Assembly: GCF_000516515.1 (NCBI RefSeq)
Contig: NZ_KI911784.1
Coordinates: 4,688,633-4,752,632 of the forward strand
Direction: 5' to 3'
From: Chloroflexus sp. Y-396-1
Lineage (GTDB): Bacteria; Chloroflexota; Chloroflexia; Chloroflexales; Chloroflexaceae
DNA: 64,000 nucleotides
Shown in pieces: positions 9,109 to 18,729 of the stretch (the first letter of the stretch is position 1; the number at the start of each line of letters is the position of its first letter). The position numbers and the translations under genes were made by a program. The notes beneath the pieces are model-generated. The model was not told where the DNA came from. It did not search any database and was given only the letters and a program-made list of their open reading frames with translations.

Positions 9109-11556
9109 ATGAACGAAACAGCGCTGCAAATAGCGACCATAGCAGATCTCGATGCGCTAGCCTGGCAGATTGCCAGACTACGCGAAGAGTTTCTGAGCAA
9201 TGCCGACGTCGATCTTTCATCAATGCGCACTGTTATTCGTGATTCCTGGCAACGCTGTCGGGCCTTGGCGGTAAATGCTGAACTCAATCTGGCACATTTC
9301 GTGACAACCAATGATCAGCAGCTTCGCGATCTCTACGATCTCAATGTAGCATTTCTGCGCGCTGCCGGTCCGGTTCTGCCTCGTTTGCGAGCGACGCTCG
9401 GTAACGCTGGTTATGTCGTTGCAGTAAGCGACGCGGAAGGTACATTACTCGATGTTGATGGTGATCCGGAATGCCGACGCAAACTGGCCCGTAAGGGATT
9501 ACTGCCGGGGAGCAATTGGAGTGAAGCAATTGCTGGGACGAATGCAATCGGGGTTGCGTTGGCGACAGGACAGGTTGTGCAACTGGTTGGCGCTGAACAC
9601 TACTGTACCGGTTGGCAGGATGTGACTTGCACTGCCGCACCAGTATTTCATCCCGATGATGGTCATCTGTTGGGGGTACTCGACATTACCGGAGATTACC
9701 GACTTGTCCGTCCTTTCCTTACCGGCATTATGGCTGCTGCAGCCGCTGAAGTGCAACGACGCTACCGCTTGGAGCGCGTCACACAATCAGGTCGATCCCA
9801 GATTTTCAATGGGTGGACGCCACCAACACTGGCCAGCATTGCACCGCTGTCTACCGGTGAGCAATCGGTACGATTCGAGCGTCTGGCCGATGTTATGCGT
9901 ATCGTTAGTGGTGTCCTTGATCCGGTACGCACCCCTCACATCATTGCCGAACAAATGGGACGCTTACTCGACGCCAGTGGTACCGTGCTGATAGAGGGAA
10001 CTGCCATTGACCCGCCACGCACATATTTCTGGACAGTATCAGGCGAAGCAGGTCAACAGGCGTCAGATATTCTCCGGAATGCGATACACGATCCGACAGT
10101 TCTTACCTGGCGTTTCTGCGACCGTCCATTTGTAAGTAGCGCTGCTGTAACGAACTACAAAGACGAGGTAGCTGGCTTTCCACTACCTGACATTGGCGGT
10201 GTTATTGTAGCGGTGCGTATACCACCCCGCCCTTGGACAACTGCCGATCAGCGAAGCGGTGCGACTCTGGCCATGCATAGTGCGGCCATGTTGCGCTATG
10301 CGCGTCTCTACACCGACTTGCAGGCGTATGCTGCTCAAACCGAAGTTCTCAATACATTAGCACTCTTTCTTAGCACGCTGATCGATCCGATCCGTCAGAT
10401 TGATGTCGTTTTGCAGCGTATTCTTGCACTTACTCGTCTCGATATTGGAATCATTGTGTTAAAAGAGGATCGACATCTGGCTATTACTGTTGTGCCTGAA
10501 ATCGCAATCGATCATGAGCAGGTACTGGCTCTGATTGAAACGGTGGTAAGCACAGGTCAGCCAATCTGGCTCTGTCGCGAACATGCGACTGCTCAGACAG
10601 GAAATGTCCTTCCTTTACACGATTTTTGTGATCTTGTCGCATTACCGCTCATCCTCCACGCAACAAATGCAGGGGCTCTACTAATTGGCAGTCGTATCCA
10701 TCGGCATATCAGTGGTGAAGACTTGACCCTGTTACTCACGATTACCCAGCAGTTAGGACTGACACTAAGTAATGCTCATCTGCGACGGGTAGCAAGTGAA
10801 AACGAGGCACTGCGGCAAGCCAATCATTTAAAAAGTGCGTTTTTGGCGAGCGTATCACATGATCTTCGCTCGCCGTTAACCGCTATTCGTGCATCAGTTG
10901 AAGATCTACTGGAACGTCAGCACGAGGTGCCAGCCAGTGACCATCGTGCCCTGCTGTCGAATATTGCTCGTGAAACGGCACGATTGAGCCGTTTTGTTGA
11001 TCAATTGCTCGATCTTTCGCGTATTGAAGCCGGTACACTTCCAATCGATCGTGAGTGGATTGAGCTAAACGCCTTAGTTGACGATGTAATAACCAACTTC
11101 CAGCAACAATATCCTACCTGCCGGATTGAATTATTTATATCACCAACACTGCCGTTGTTGTACATCGACCCTATACTTATGGCACAAGTGTTGTGGAATA
11201 TTATTGAAAATGCCCAGAAATATGGACCACCTGAAGGACCTATCACGCTAGAGGCATTTTGCACTAATACCGATATCGTGATCAGTATCAGTGATCGCGG
11301 TCCGGGAATTCCGCTTCATGAACGACATCGAATCTTTGATAGATTTTATCGCTTGGAACGCGACCGTCGCAGCCATCGTAGTGGTAGTGGATTAGGTCTT
11401 GCAATCTGCCACGGCATTGTTTCCGCACACCAGGGAAATATCTGGGTTGATGAGCGACCTGGTGGTGGCAGTATCTTTCGGATTATCTTGCCGTTGATTA
11501 ACGAACAACCAACTACCTGGTATCCGGTAGAGCATTCCAACAGAGCGTCAGTATGA
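9109..11556 (+). CDS. Sensor histidine kinase with AcoR-type N-terminal sensory region
   Basis: 815 residues, no membrane segment, so cytoplasmic. Residues about 40-200 match the input region of AcoR/MimR-type sigma-54 activators: RDSWQRC, then VAVSDAEGTLLDVDGDP, GLLPGSNWSEAIAGTNAIG, GAEHY and TCTAAPVF. Two further GAF-like regions follow (about 255-400 and 410-570). The transmitter has SHDLRSPLTAIR with His584 as phosphosite, then N-box NIIENAQKYGPP, G1 DRGPGIP and G2 GSGLGLA. In AcoR proteins this input senses small oxygenated metabolites and drives a AAA+ output; here the output is a kinase. The stop overlaps the regulator start by 4 bases (ATGA). Divergence from the amidohydrolase operon suggests it senses that pathway's substrate. 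Confidence 0.88.
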   Translation: MNETALQIATIADLDALAWQIARLREEFLSNADVDLSSMRTVIRDSWQRCRALAVNAELNLAHFVTTNDQQLRDLYDLNVAFLRAAGPVLPRLRATLGNAGYVVAVSDAEGTLLDVDGDPECRRKLARKGLLPGSNWSEAIAGTNAIGVALATGQVVQLVGAEHYCTGWQDVTCTAAPVFHPDDGHLLGVLDITGDYRLVRPFLTGIMAAAAAEVQRRYRLERVTQSGRSQIFNGWTPPTLASIAPLSTGEQSVRFERLADVMRIVSGVLDPVRTPHIIAEQMGRLLDASGTVLIEGTAIDPPRTYFWTVSGEAGQQASDILRNAIHDPTVLTWRFCDRPFVSSAAVTNYKDEVAGFPLPDIGGVIVAVRIPPRPWTTADQRSGATLAMHSAAMLRYARLYTDLQAYAAQTEVLNTLALFLSTLIDPIRQIDVVLQRILALTRLDIGIIVLKEDRHLAITVVPEIAIDHEQVLALIETVVSTGQPIWLCREHATAQTGNVLPLHDFCDLVALPLILHATNAGALLIGSRIHRHISGEDLTLLLTITQQLGLTLSNAHLRRVASENEALRQANHLKSAFLASVSHDLRSPLTAIRASVEDLLERQHEVPASDHRALLSNIARETARLSRFVDQLLDLSRIEAGTLPIDREWIELNALVDDVITNFQQQYPTCRIELFISPTLPLLYIDPILMAQVLWNIIENAQKYGPPEGPITLEAFCTNTDIVISISDRGPGIPLHERHRIFDRFYRLERDRRSHRSGSGLGLAICHGIVSAHQGNIWVDERPGGGSIFRIILPLINEQPTTWYPVEHSNRASV

Positions 11557-12230
11557 AGCAGCGTATCCTCATTGTTGATGACGATCCGGGGATTGTGACC
11601 GCAATTATGCCCTCCTTGAAAGCGCAAGAGTATGACATCGCGGTCGCACACGACGGTGATCATGCACTTTCCTTATTTACTCAGCTTGCACCCGATCTCG
11701 TATTGCTTGATCTCGTTATGCCATCACTCCATGGCATAGCCGTTTGTCAGCGAATCCGTCAGCAAAGCTCAACCCCGATCATTGTTGTCAGTGTGAAAGG
11801 TGCTGAAGCCGACATCGTGACCGCTCTCGATAACGGTGCTGACGATTATCTGGTAAAACCATTTCGATTGAGTGAGCTACTTGCACGGATTCGAGCTGTT
11901 TTGCGTCGTGGACGTAGTGAGCAGACCGTGATTCAATGTGCTGATTTGGTGATTGATACAAGCCGTCGCCTGGTACAACGGCAGGGGCAAATAGTTAGCT
12001 TAACGCCAATTGAATATGCAGTGTTGGCCGAATTAGTGACTCACCGCAATGGTGTAGTTACAGCACGCCAGATCGTACAACGGGTGTGGGGTCCTCAGTA
12101 TATCGACTCAACTGACTATGTCAAAGGCGTCATTCGACGTTTACGAGTCAAATTAGAGCCAGATCCCTCGCACCCGCGTTATATCCTTACCGAACCACAT
12201 GTTGGATACCGGTTCAATCACGGTGAGTAG
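11553..12230 (+). CDS. OmpR/KdpE-type response regulator
   Basis: 225 residues. Receiver: acidic pocket DDD at residues 9-11, phosphoacceptor Asp53 in LVLLDLVMP, switch Ser in VVSVKG, and the KPF lysine. The C-terminal winged helix has LTPIEYAVLAELV and YVKGVIRRLRVKLEPDPSHPRYI, the OmpR/PhoB signature. Coupled to the kinase by an ATGA overlap, so almost certainly its partner. The direct repeats at 8923-8944 and 8992-9011 are plausible targets. Confidence 0.93.
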   Translation: MKQRILIVDDDPGIVTAIMPSLKAQEYDIAVAHDGDHALSLFTQLAPDLVLLDLVMPSLHGIAVCQRIRQQSSTPIIVVSVKGAEADIVTALDNGADDYLVKPFRLSELLARIRAVLRRGRSEQTVIQCADLVIDTSRRLVQRQGQIVSLTPIEYAVLAELVTHRNGVVTARQIVQRVWGPQYIDSTDYVKGVIRRLRVKLEPDPSHPRYILTEPHVGYRFNHGE

Positions 12231-12276
12231 AGTATTGACCCTCACCACTGTCGCGGCAACCTTCTTCTCCCACAGA

Positions 12277-12295
12277 GGCGGGTTCAGAACCCGCC
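12277..12295. repeat. Hairpin GGCGGGTT/AACCCGCC
   Basis: Eight-bp perfect stem with a 3-nt CAG loop between convergent stops (12230 and 12330), a variant of the hairpin at 5900-5922. Likely a dispersed gene-end repeat or terminator. Confidence 0.6.
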
Positions 12296-12329
12296 CTTAT
12301 TGTTGCTCCTCACCCCTCGGTTCTCACTC

Positions 12330-13172
12330 CTACTCACCCGTTAACAATATGTGCAATGCCGAGTGATCCAGTTCACCGAGACCGCGTTCGACTAGAAGTT
12401 CGTAACGGGCAATGGTGTCGGCCAGGTGCGGTAACTCAACCCCTGCGGCCTGCGCCATTGTTGCTGCCAGCCGCAAATCTTTGAGCTGTGTCGTGACCTT
12501 GCCACCCGGAACATAGCGCCGTTCCGCCATCCGTGCTCCATGAATTTGCAGTATCTTCGAGTCGGCAAAACCGCCAGCTAACGCCACGCGCAAGAGTGCC
12601 GGATCGACTCCGTAGGCTTCGGCCAGTACGATCGCTTCGGCGACAGCTTGAATGGTCAGTCCAACGATCAGTTGATTAATCACTTTCGCAGTATGACCGG
12701 CGCCCGGTGGGCCAACATGCGTTGGCCGCCCCAGTGCTCGTAATATCGGCTGAGCACGGTTGACATGCTCGGTCGTCCCGCCAACCATAATCGCCAACGT
12801 TCCCGCTGCTGCCCCTTCAGGTCCACCTGATACCGGCGCATCGACCCAGCCAATTCCTCGTTCGGCCAGCCTTGTTGCGTGCGCTTTGGAGTGCAGCGGA
12901 TCAGAGCTGCCCATATCGATGACCAGTTGTCCTGGCTGTAACAATGGTTCAAGGCGACGCAACATCTCGTCAACCGCAGCCGAGTCACTCAACATCAGAA
13001 TCAGTGTCTCGGCCTGTGCCGCTTCGGCGAGGGTGGTAGCCAGTGGGATCCCTTCGGTTAACGATGGATCAAGTGGTGAACGATTCCAGCCGATGATGTT
13101 AAATCCGGCAGCCAATAATGTGCGCGCCATTGGCCGACCCATTAACCCCAGACCAAATAATGCGATAGTCAT
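12330..13172 (-). CDS. 3-hydroxyisobutyrate dehydrogenase-family oxidoreductase
   Basis: 280 residues. Rossmann GLGLMGRPMA at residues 6-15, substrate motif VDAPVSGGPEGAAAGTLAIM near 115, and catalytic Lys in AGHTAKVINQL near 165. This is the beta-hydroxyacid dehydrogenase family (3-hydroxyisobutyrate dehydrogenase, tartronate semialdehyde reductase, threonate dehydrogenase); the exact substrate cannot be told from sequence. A GAGGGGG site precedes ATG. It lies downstream of the SAF-domain dehydrogenase on the same strand with 134 bases between, and may share its pathway. Confidence 0.85.
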   Translation of the reverse strand: MTIALFGLGLMGRPMARTLLAAGFNIIGWNRSPLDPSLTEGIPLATTLAEAAQAETLILMLSDSAAVDEMLRRLEPLLQPGQLVIDMGSSDPLHSKAHATRLAERGIGWVDAPVSGGPEGAAAGTLAIMVGGTTEHVNRAQPILRALGRPTHVGPPGAGHTAKVINQLIVGLTIQAVAEAIVLAEAYGVDPALLRVALAGGFADSKILQIHGARMAERRYVPGGKVTTQLKDLRLAATMAQAAGVELPHLADTIARYELLVERGLGELDHSALHILLTGE

Positions 13173-13306
13173 TACTTCACCCCCTCAGAGTGGGTCTGAA
13201 CATTCTTTAAGAACGAGCGCGGCACCGCGACGCAACGGGCATTGCATCGCCCCTCCTACGGACACGCGCACCTTGACCGTAGAGACTCAACCAGTTCTAT
13301 TTGAGA

Positions 13307-14662
13307 TCAAGGTTTGTGACTCCCGGTCATCGTGCGTTCCATGAATCGGCGCAGACGAACAGTCGGATGGTTGGTTTCGTAGTCAACATCGTCCCAGCGC
13401 ACGACAGTACCTGCCGGGATCGGGCGCAAGGTACGGATATTGTGGGCCAACCCAATCGGCAATGCCCCCATAGCCACCGAATCGGCTGCCGGCATAAGTT
13501 TCCCGTAAACGGTATACCCCCCTTCACCGTCAAGTGTCTCCCCTTCAGCCAGATCGCGTTTGGCAACTGACACGACATCACCGAGAAATGCGCGGGGATA
13601 ACCGGTTGGTTCCTGACGTAAACCTACTCGTAACACTGAAATCGGCAATTCCAGTCCGATCAGGTGGGAAGGACGATACAGCGCACTGTAAACCCCACTG
13701 GCATCGGTCACCAGGCCGTATTCAGCAAAACAGCGTCGCACATAGTCGTTGGGAGCCGCGAAGACCACGTAGACACCCCACCGTAGATCGCGGAATACCG
13801 GCCGTCCATCACGTTCAAGCGACGAAACGACCTCAACGGTACCGGCATGCGTTAGTTGCCCACCAACTGTTTGAGGCCGTAACACATGAGGGAGATCGTC
13901 AACTCCGCAGGGTGGAAATGCTAGCCCATGAGGTTGCGGGTGCAACAGACAGGCATTAGCAACTGCTGCCATCTCAATAGCCGATTTGGTTCCGTCAAGA
14001 AAAGAATTGAACATCTGCGGATTCATGCCACCCGCCGCTGCCTGCTCGGCGCTTAGCCCGTAATACTGCCAGACGGTATCCGGGGTGCTCTGATGATAAT
14101 GCGGTAAGTAGCGGGTACCCTTGCCAGCACAAATGACCTCGAAACCACAAGCCCGCGCCCATTCTACTTGCTCGGCGATCAGAGCTGGCTGATCACCATA
14201 CGCTAGTGAGTAAATGACACCTGCCTCAGCGGCCCGCCGGGCGAGCAGGGGACCGAGCAGGGCATCAGCCTCGACGTTAACCATGACCACGTGACGGTGG
14301 TGCTCAATTGCCAGCAGACAATGCGCGACTCCGGCGGCAGGTGCACCAGTTGCCTCAACAATCACTTCAAGGCCATCCGCGGCAATAAGAGCTGCCGCGT
14401 CGTCGCCAACGTGAGTTGTTCCATGCCGTAAGGCATCGGCCAGCGAGGTAGCTGCGTATTGTTCAGCAGGCCAACCAGCACGCTCTAATGCAATCCGTGC
14501 TCGTTCAGGAGACAGATCGGCCACACCAAGAACATGGAGACCACTTACCCGACGCGCCTGCGCCAGAAACATTGTCCCAAATTTCCCGGCGCCAATCAGC
14601 CCCACTCGTAACGGTCGGCCCTCAGCAACCCGGCGAGCCAGTAGCGAGAGCAGGTCATTCAT
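13307..14662 (-). CDS. Homoserine-dehydrogenase-like NAD(P) oxidoreductase with C-terminal SAF domain
   Basis: 451 residues. The N-terminal Rossmann motif is RVGLIGAGKFGTMFLAQ (about 19-35). The middle includes VIVEATGAPAAGV and ICAGKGTRYLPHYHQSTPD. The last about 110 residues (SVAKRDLAEGETLDGEGGY... RPIPAGTVVRWDDVDY) are a SAF domain as in antifreeze-like/FlgA proteins. This family is common near sugar-acid catabolic genes, but the reaction of this member is unknown to me. It is divergent from the membrane protein gene at 14761. Confidence 0.75.
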   Translation of the reverse strand: MNDLLSLLARRVAEGRPLRVGLIGAGKFGTMFLAQARRVSGLHVLGVADLSPERARIALERAGWPAEQYAATSLADALRHGTTHVGDDAAALIAADGLEVIVEATGAPAAGVAHCLLAIEHHRHVVMVNVEADALLGPLLARRAAEAGVIYSLAYGDQPALIAEQVEWARACGFEVICAGKGTRYLPHYHQSTPDTVWQYYGLSAEQAAAGGMNPQMFNSFLDGTKSAIEMAAVANACLLHPQPHGLAFPPCGVDDLPHVLRPQTVGGQLTHAGTVEVVSSLERDGRPVFRDLRWGVYVVFAAPNDYVRRCFAEYGLVTDASGVYSALYRPSHLIGLELPISVLRVGLRQEPTGYPRAFLGDVVSVAKRDLAEGETLDGEGGYTVYGKLMPAADSVAMGALPIGLAHNIRTLRPIPAGTVVRWDDVDYETNHPTVRLRRFMERTMTGSHKP

Positions 14663-14760
14663 ACATTTTCCCTTCTATTATTCGACGGCACGACTATCAG
14701 GTCGCGAAAAATCATCGGTGATTCATATTGTAATCGATCAGATTGTGGTACACTGCCAGT

Positions 14761-15969
14761 ATGCAGGATCAATTGGTAAAACAACTTCGTTCACTCAAGA
14801 CCCAACGCTGGCGGCAGCACGCAATCGAGGAGTTGGTGCGGTCAGTCAGTGTTGGGTTCCTCATTGCCTGTATCGGCGCTCTGCTACCGATATTTGGTCT
14901 CGGTTCGTTACCGCGCCCTCTCGCAGGCTGGATTGTCGCCGGTAGTGTATTAGTAGGTAGTTTGCGCGCCCTGGCATTTCGGCTGTCATTGACGACTGTA
15001 GCGCGCCGTCTCGACCGCCGGTTCGATCTGCATGAACAAATAAGCACTGCGCTGGAATTACGAGGCAATCAAGTTGGGATTGCTGCCCGGTTGCATGCAC
15101 AGGCTCAAGAGAGTTTGGATCGCGTGCAAAATTATGTCAAGCGAACTAGGCCACCACTCTGGTCAGAAGCGCTCACACCCGTTTCACTTCTCCTCGTCCT
15201 TGTGGGGCTACTTCTGCTGGTACCATCACCAATACCCCCGTCTAGCAGAGCAGAGCCACTGCCCGATCTGGCGAGACCTGACCCGGTAGCGATAACAGCA
15301 GACCAGCCATCGACTAACGTCATCCCTGCTCCAGCAGCGAGTACCGATCCGGGTGCGCTTTCCGCGCTGGCCGATGCGTTACGCGATCAAGGCATCACTC
15401 GTCAGGCTGCTGAAGCACTCGATCAGGGCAATCCTGCAAGTGCTGCCGATGCCCTGCGTGAACTAGCCGATCAAATGGGTGAGATTTCACCAGAAGCACG
15501 CGAGGCATTAGCTGCTGCACTCCGTGAAGCCGCCCGTGCGATTCAGCGCGCCCAACCCGATCTAGCCGATCAGATGCGGGCAACCGCCGATGCGCTTCAG
15601 TTTGGCGATGCGGTTGCCGGCGCTACCGGTCTTGAGGCACTGGCAGATGCCCTTGAGCGACAACCCAGTTCATCTGCATCCGTGGCAAGTGGCGGTGGTG
15701 GGGCAGGAAACACACCAGGGAGCCAGCGCCGCGAGCAACCCTTTCGCCCAAGTGGGGTTGAGGGTACGCCATTAGAGTTAACAACCGACGGTCAAGGTCA
15801 GCTTCCGACCACCGGCACTCCTGGCGAACAGACAACTAACACTCAGACGGGAACGCCGATCATTCGCTCTGGAAGAGTTGGGAGCGGTGGACCGGTGCAG
15901 GCCGCCGATGATCCACTTCAGATACCCACGGATGTCCGCGATGTGGTTCGCAACTATTTTTCGCCGTAA
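14761..15969 (+). CDS. Three-TM protein with Ala-rich helical region, first gene of a DUF58/VWA operon
   Basis: 402 residues from ATG 14761. N-terminal half has three hydrophobic helices (about 28-52, 55-78, 145-163). The rest is charged, Ala-rich and helical with repeated ALADALR/ALREL patterns (about 200-310), then a Gly/Thr/Gln-rich low-complexity tail. I know no named family; similar proteins stand beside DUF58 and BatA-like VWA genes. No Shine-Dalgarno site precedes the ATG, and a -10-like TACACT sits only 5 bases before it, so the mRNA may be leaderless. An earlier in-frame ATG at 14743 also lacks a site. It overlaps the next gene. Confidence 0.65.
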   Translation: MQDQLVKQLRSLKTQRWRQHAIEELVRSVSVGFLIACIGALLPIFGLGSLPRPLAGWIVAGSVLVGSLRALAFRLSLTTVARRLDRRFDLHEQISTALELRGNQVGIAARLHAQAQESLDRVQNYVKRTRPPLWSEALTPVSLLLVLVGLLLLVPSPIPPSSRAEPLPDLARPDPVAITADQPSTNVIPAPAASTDPGALSALADALRDQGITRQAAEALDQGNPASAADALRELADQMGEISPEAREALAAALREAARAIQRAQPDLADQMRATADALQFGDAVAGATGLEALADALERQPSSSASVASGGGGAGNTPGSQRREQPFRPSGVEGTPLELTTDGQGQLPTTGTPGEQTTNTQTGTPIIRSGRVGSGGPVQAADDPLQIPTDVRDVVRNYFSP

Positions 15970-16858
15970 ATCGAGTACACCGCCGCCATTGTTCGACGAA
16001 GCGTTTCTGCGTCGGCTAGAGCGACTAAGCCTGCAAGCGCAACGTACTCTACGCGGCACACCAATTATCGGGCGTTATCCTGGGCGGCAACCAATGCCGG
16101 CAACGATTTTTAATGATCATCGCCCGTATGTTCCTGGTGATGATCCACGCTATCTCGACTGGAATGTCTATGCCCGGCAAGAGCAGCTTTTGGTGCGTCT
16201 GGGTGAAACCGAGCAGGACGTGGCGGTTAGTGTAATTCTTGACACTTCGCGGAGTATGGCGATGGGCGAACCGGATCGGTTGCGGCTGGCAATCCAGCTT
16301 AGCGGGGCAATCGGTTATCTGGCATTGGCCCACGGTGATCGGGTAAGTGTGCTGGCCGGTGATCGGCCATCCCTCGTCTTTGGCCCGGCGCGCGGCAAGA
16401 TGCAGGCGGTTAAACTATTCACGGCGTTACGTGAAGTAACTCCGACCCTACGCACCGATCTGGTGCAGGCAGCCCAACAGATAGCGCAACGCAGCTCGCG
16501 GGGTGGTCTGGTGTTGTTCCTTTCCGATCTGCTCACAGCGATGCCGATGGAACAACTTGCCCAGATCCTACCGGCGCCGCGTTGGCAGGTGATGGTGTTG
16601 CATCTCCTAAGTAGAACGGAGACGGCGCCGAATCTGCAAGGGCCGCTGGAACTAGTTGATAGCGAAACCGGCGAACGGATGGAGGCCGATCTTGATGCCG
16701 AGACGCTGGCAGCCTATCGCACCGCAGTTCAGAACTGGCGATCGGCAATTGCTCGCCACTGCTCAGCATACGGGATAAGTTACGCATCCATTATGACCGA
16801 TTGGGTGATTGAACGTCAGATTATTCCGTTTCTACGGGTTCGTCGTTTTCTAACGTAA
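15941..16858 (+). CDS. DUF58 family protein (VWA-like)
   Basis: About 305 residues; the start is uncertain (ATG 15941 or 15932; both overlap the previous gene by roughly 30 bases and lack a good ribosome site). The DUF58 hallmark DHRPYVPGDDPRYLDWNVYAR is present, followed by a VWA-like fold with VILDTSRSM (MIDAS-type DxSxS) and VLFLSDLL. DUF58 proteins partner MoxR AAA ATPases and BatA/BatB proteins in envelope or metallo-enzyme assembly. No moxR gene is in the window. Usual family length is about 300-430. Confidence 0.85.
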   Translation: MWFATIFRRKSSTPPPLFDEAFLRRLERLSLQAQRTLRGTPIIGRYPGRQPMPATIFNDHRPYVPGDDPRYLDWNVYARQEQLLVRLGETEQDVAVSVILDTSRSMAMGEPDRLRLAIQLSGAIGYLALAHGDRVSVLAGDRPSLVFGPARGKMQAVKLFTALREVTPTLRTDLVQAAQQIAQRSSRGGLVLFLSDLLTAMPMEQLAQILPAPRWQVMVLHLLSRTETAPNLQGPLELVDSETGERMEADLDAETLAAYRTAVQNWRSAIARHCSAYGISYASIMTDWVIERQIIPFLRVRRFLT

Positions 16859-16878
16859 CGCACAAGCTTAGGATCGGT

Positions 16879-18729
16879 ATGACACTGCTCGCTCCGCTAG
16901 CTCTGCTGTCACTCCTCACGCTACCAATCATCGTTGTCTTGCATATGATACAGTCGCGCCGTCGGCGCGTAGAGGTACCATCTCTACTCCTCTGGCGGCA
17001 AATTCCGTTACAGGCTACTGCACGCCGCCGACGGCGTCTTCGGCTAACGTTGCTCTTGTTACTGCATTTATTAGTTGCGTCGCTTATTGGCGTTGCATTA
17101 GCACAGCCTGAGATCACCTTGCCATGGACGAGTGCACGCACGCGGGCAATTATCATTGATACATCAACCAGTATGGCTCTGGTGGAAGGTGGCAGCAGCC
17201 GTCTCGAACGCGCCCGCCAGCGTGCAGCCGTCTTGATCGGAGAGATGCGTGGTGCCGATCAGGTGGCATTGATCGGTGCCGGCCCGCAACCACGATTGAT
17301 CGACCGTGGCCACGTTGCCGATAGTGCACGGCTGCTAGGGACCCTGACCGCGCTCGATGTTGAAGGGAGCGGGAGTGATTTGGTTAGTGCGTTCACTATC
17401 GCTGAAACGTTGCTTCTTGACCAACCAGGGGCCGAGATTTTCGTACTTACTGACGGGGCATTATCTCCACCCAATGTCAGCAATATCCGCTTTCCTATAC
17501 ACATTGAAGTAATCGGCACTGAACAACCGAATCGGGCAGTAGCAACACTGGCTGCTCGAACAGATGCGGCTCAGGCCATTCATATCTATGCTCGGCTCGT
17601 CAATGCCGGTAATCGCCTCTTTAGGGGGCCGGTGCAGCTCTGGCTTGATGATCAACTGCAATTGACTGAGCAGGTCAGTATGCAAGCAGGTGCTGTACTC
17701 GAACTGAGCTGGACGCTTCGCGGGCCATCTCAGCAGGTTCGGTTAGAGCTTGACGGCGCCGATGGCTTACCGCTCGACGATACTGCTACCGTTGTGGTGA
17801 ACAACCGGCGTCCTATTCGGGTGCTCCTGGTCGCTGATGATTCACCAGCGCTGATGCGGGCCTTGCAGGCAATGCCTGAGGTTGAGGTAACAACGGTTTC
17901 ACCAACCGACTACGTTCTAGAACAATCGGCGACCGTCGAAGTCACCATCCTGGTAGATACATTACCGGCGCGCTGGCCAGCGGGTGGTGTGTTAGTTATT
18001 AATCCGCCTGCGGGATCTCTGCTCGATGTACGGGGGACAACAGCCGCTGTGCCGACGATTACACTCACTCCTGCCGGTGAAACGCTCTTGCGCGATATTA
18101 ACCTGAGCGGTATTGATTGGGGTTCGATTACCATAATTGAACCGCCAGACTGGTTAACACCGCTGGCATTCAGTGGTACTCAACCCCTTATCCTGCGTGG
18201 TCGTGTTGAACGTAGTGACATTACCGTCTGGAACGTTGATCTGACCGATCATCCCCTTACCAGACGGCTGGCTTTTCCATTACTGGTAGCGCGGACTATG
18301 CGCAGTCTAGCGCCACCACCACTCCCTGCTGCGGTAACAGCAGGGGAGACACTGCTCTATCAGGCCGATCTGCGGACAACGCAATTAGAGATCATTGCTC
18401 CCAATGGCATACGTGACGTGGTTGAAGTACAACCGGCTTTACCCGTCGCCATCACTTTAACACAAACCGGTCTTTACCGCATTCGTGAATGGGCAAACGA
18501 ACAGACTATCCACGAAGCACACCTGCCGGTCAACGCTAGCACTCTTGCCGAAGCCGACCCAACACCACGGATGTCGAGTACAACGATCAGCCCTCCAGTC
18601 ACGTCGACGCAAACCGAACCGATAGCGACACCGCAACCGTTGTGGTCGTGGTTGATGATGATAGCAATTCTCATCCTGGTTATCGAATGGCTCTACATTC
18701 AGCGCCAATCAGTCCAGGAGGTACGATGA
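16879..18729 (+). CDS. BatA-like membrane VWA protein
   Basis: 616 residues. The N-terminus LLAPLALLSLLTLPIIVVLHMIQSRRRRVEVPSLLLWR is the BatA/aerotolerance N-terminal signature, and a second helix precedes the VWA domain (residues about 88-230, MIDAS IIDTSTSM, later VLTDGALS). A beta-rich region follows, with a C-terminal membrane helix (about 592-610). This is a membrane-tethered assembly factor in a MoxR/DUF58-type system. The stop overlaps the next start by 4 bases (ATGA), showing translational coupling. Confidence 0.85.
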   Translation: MTLLAPLALLSLLTLPIIVVLHMIQSRRRRVEVPSLLLWRQIPLQATARRRRRLRLTLLLLLHLLVASLIGVALAQPEITLPWTSARTRAIIIDTSTSMALVEGGSSRLERARQRAAVLIGEMRGADQVALIGAGPQPRLIDRGHVADSARLLGTLTALDVEGSGSDLVSAFTIAETLLLDQPGAEIFVLTDGALSPPNVSNIRFPIHIEVIGTEQPNRAVATLAARTDAAQAIHIYARLVNAGNRLFRGPVQLWLDDQLQLTEQVSMQAGAVLELSWTLRGPSQQVRLELDGADGLPLDDTATVVVNNRRPIRVLLVADDSPALMRALQAMPEVEVTTVSPTDYVLEQSATVEVTILVDTLPARWPAGGVLVINPPAGSLLDVRGTTAAVPTITLTPAGETLLRDINLSGIDWGSITIIEPPDWLTPLAFSGTQPLILRGRVERSDITVWNVDLTDHPLTRRLAFPLLVARTMRSLAPPPLPAAVTAGETLLYQADLRTTQLEIIAPNGIRDVVEVQPALPVAITLTQTGLYRIREWANEQTIHEAHLPVNASTLAEADPTPRMSSTTISPPVTSTQTEPIATPQPLWSWLMMIAILILVIEWLYIQRQSVQEVR

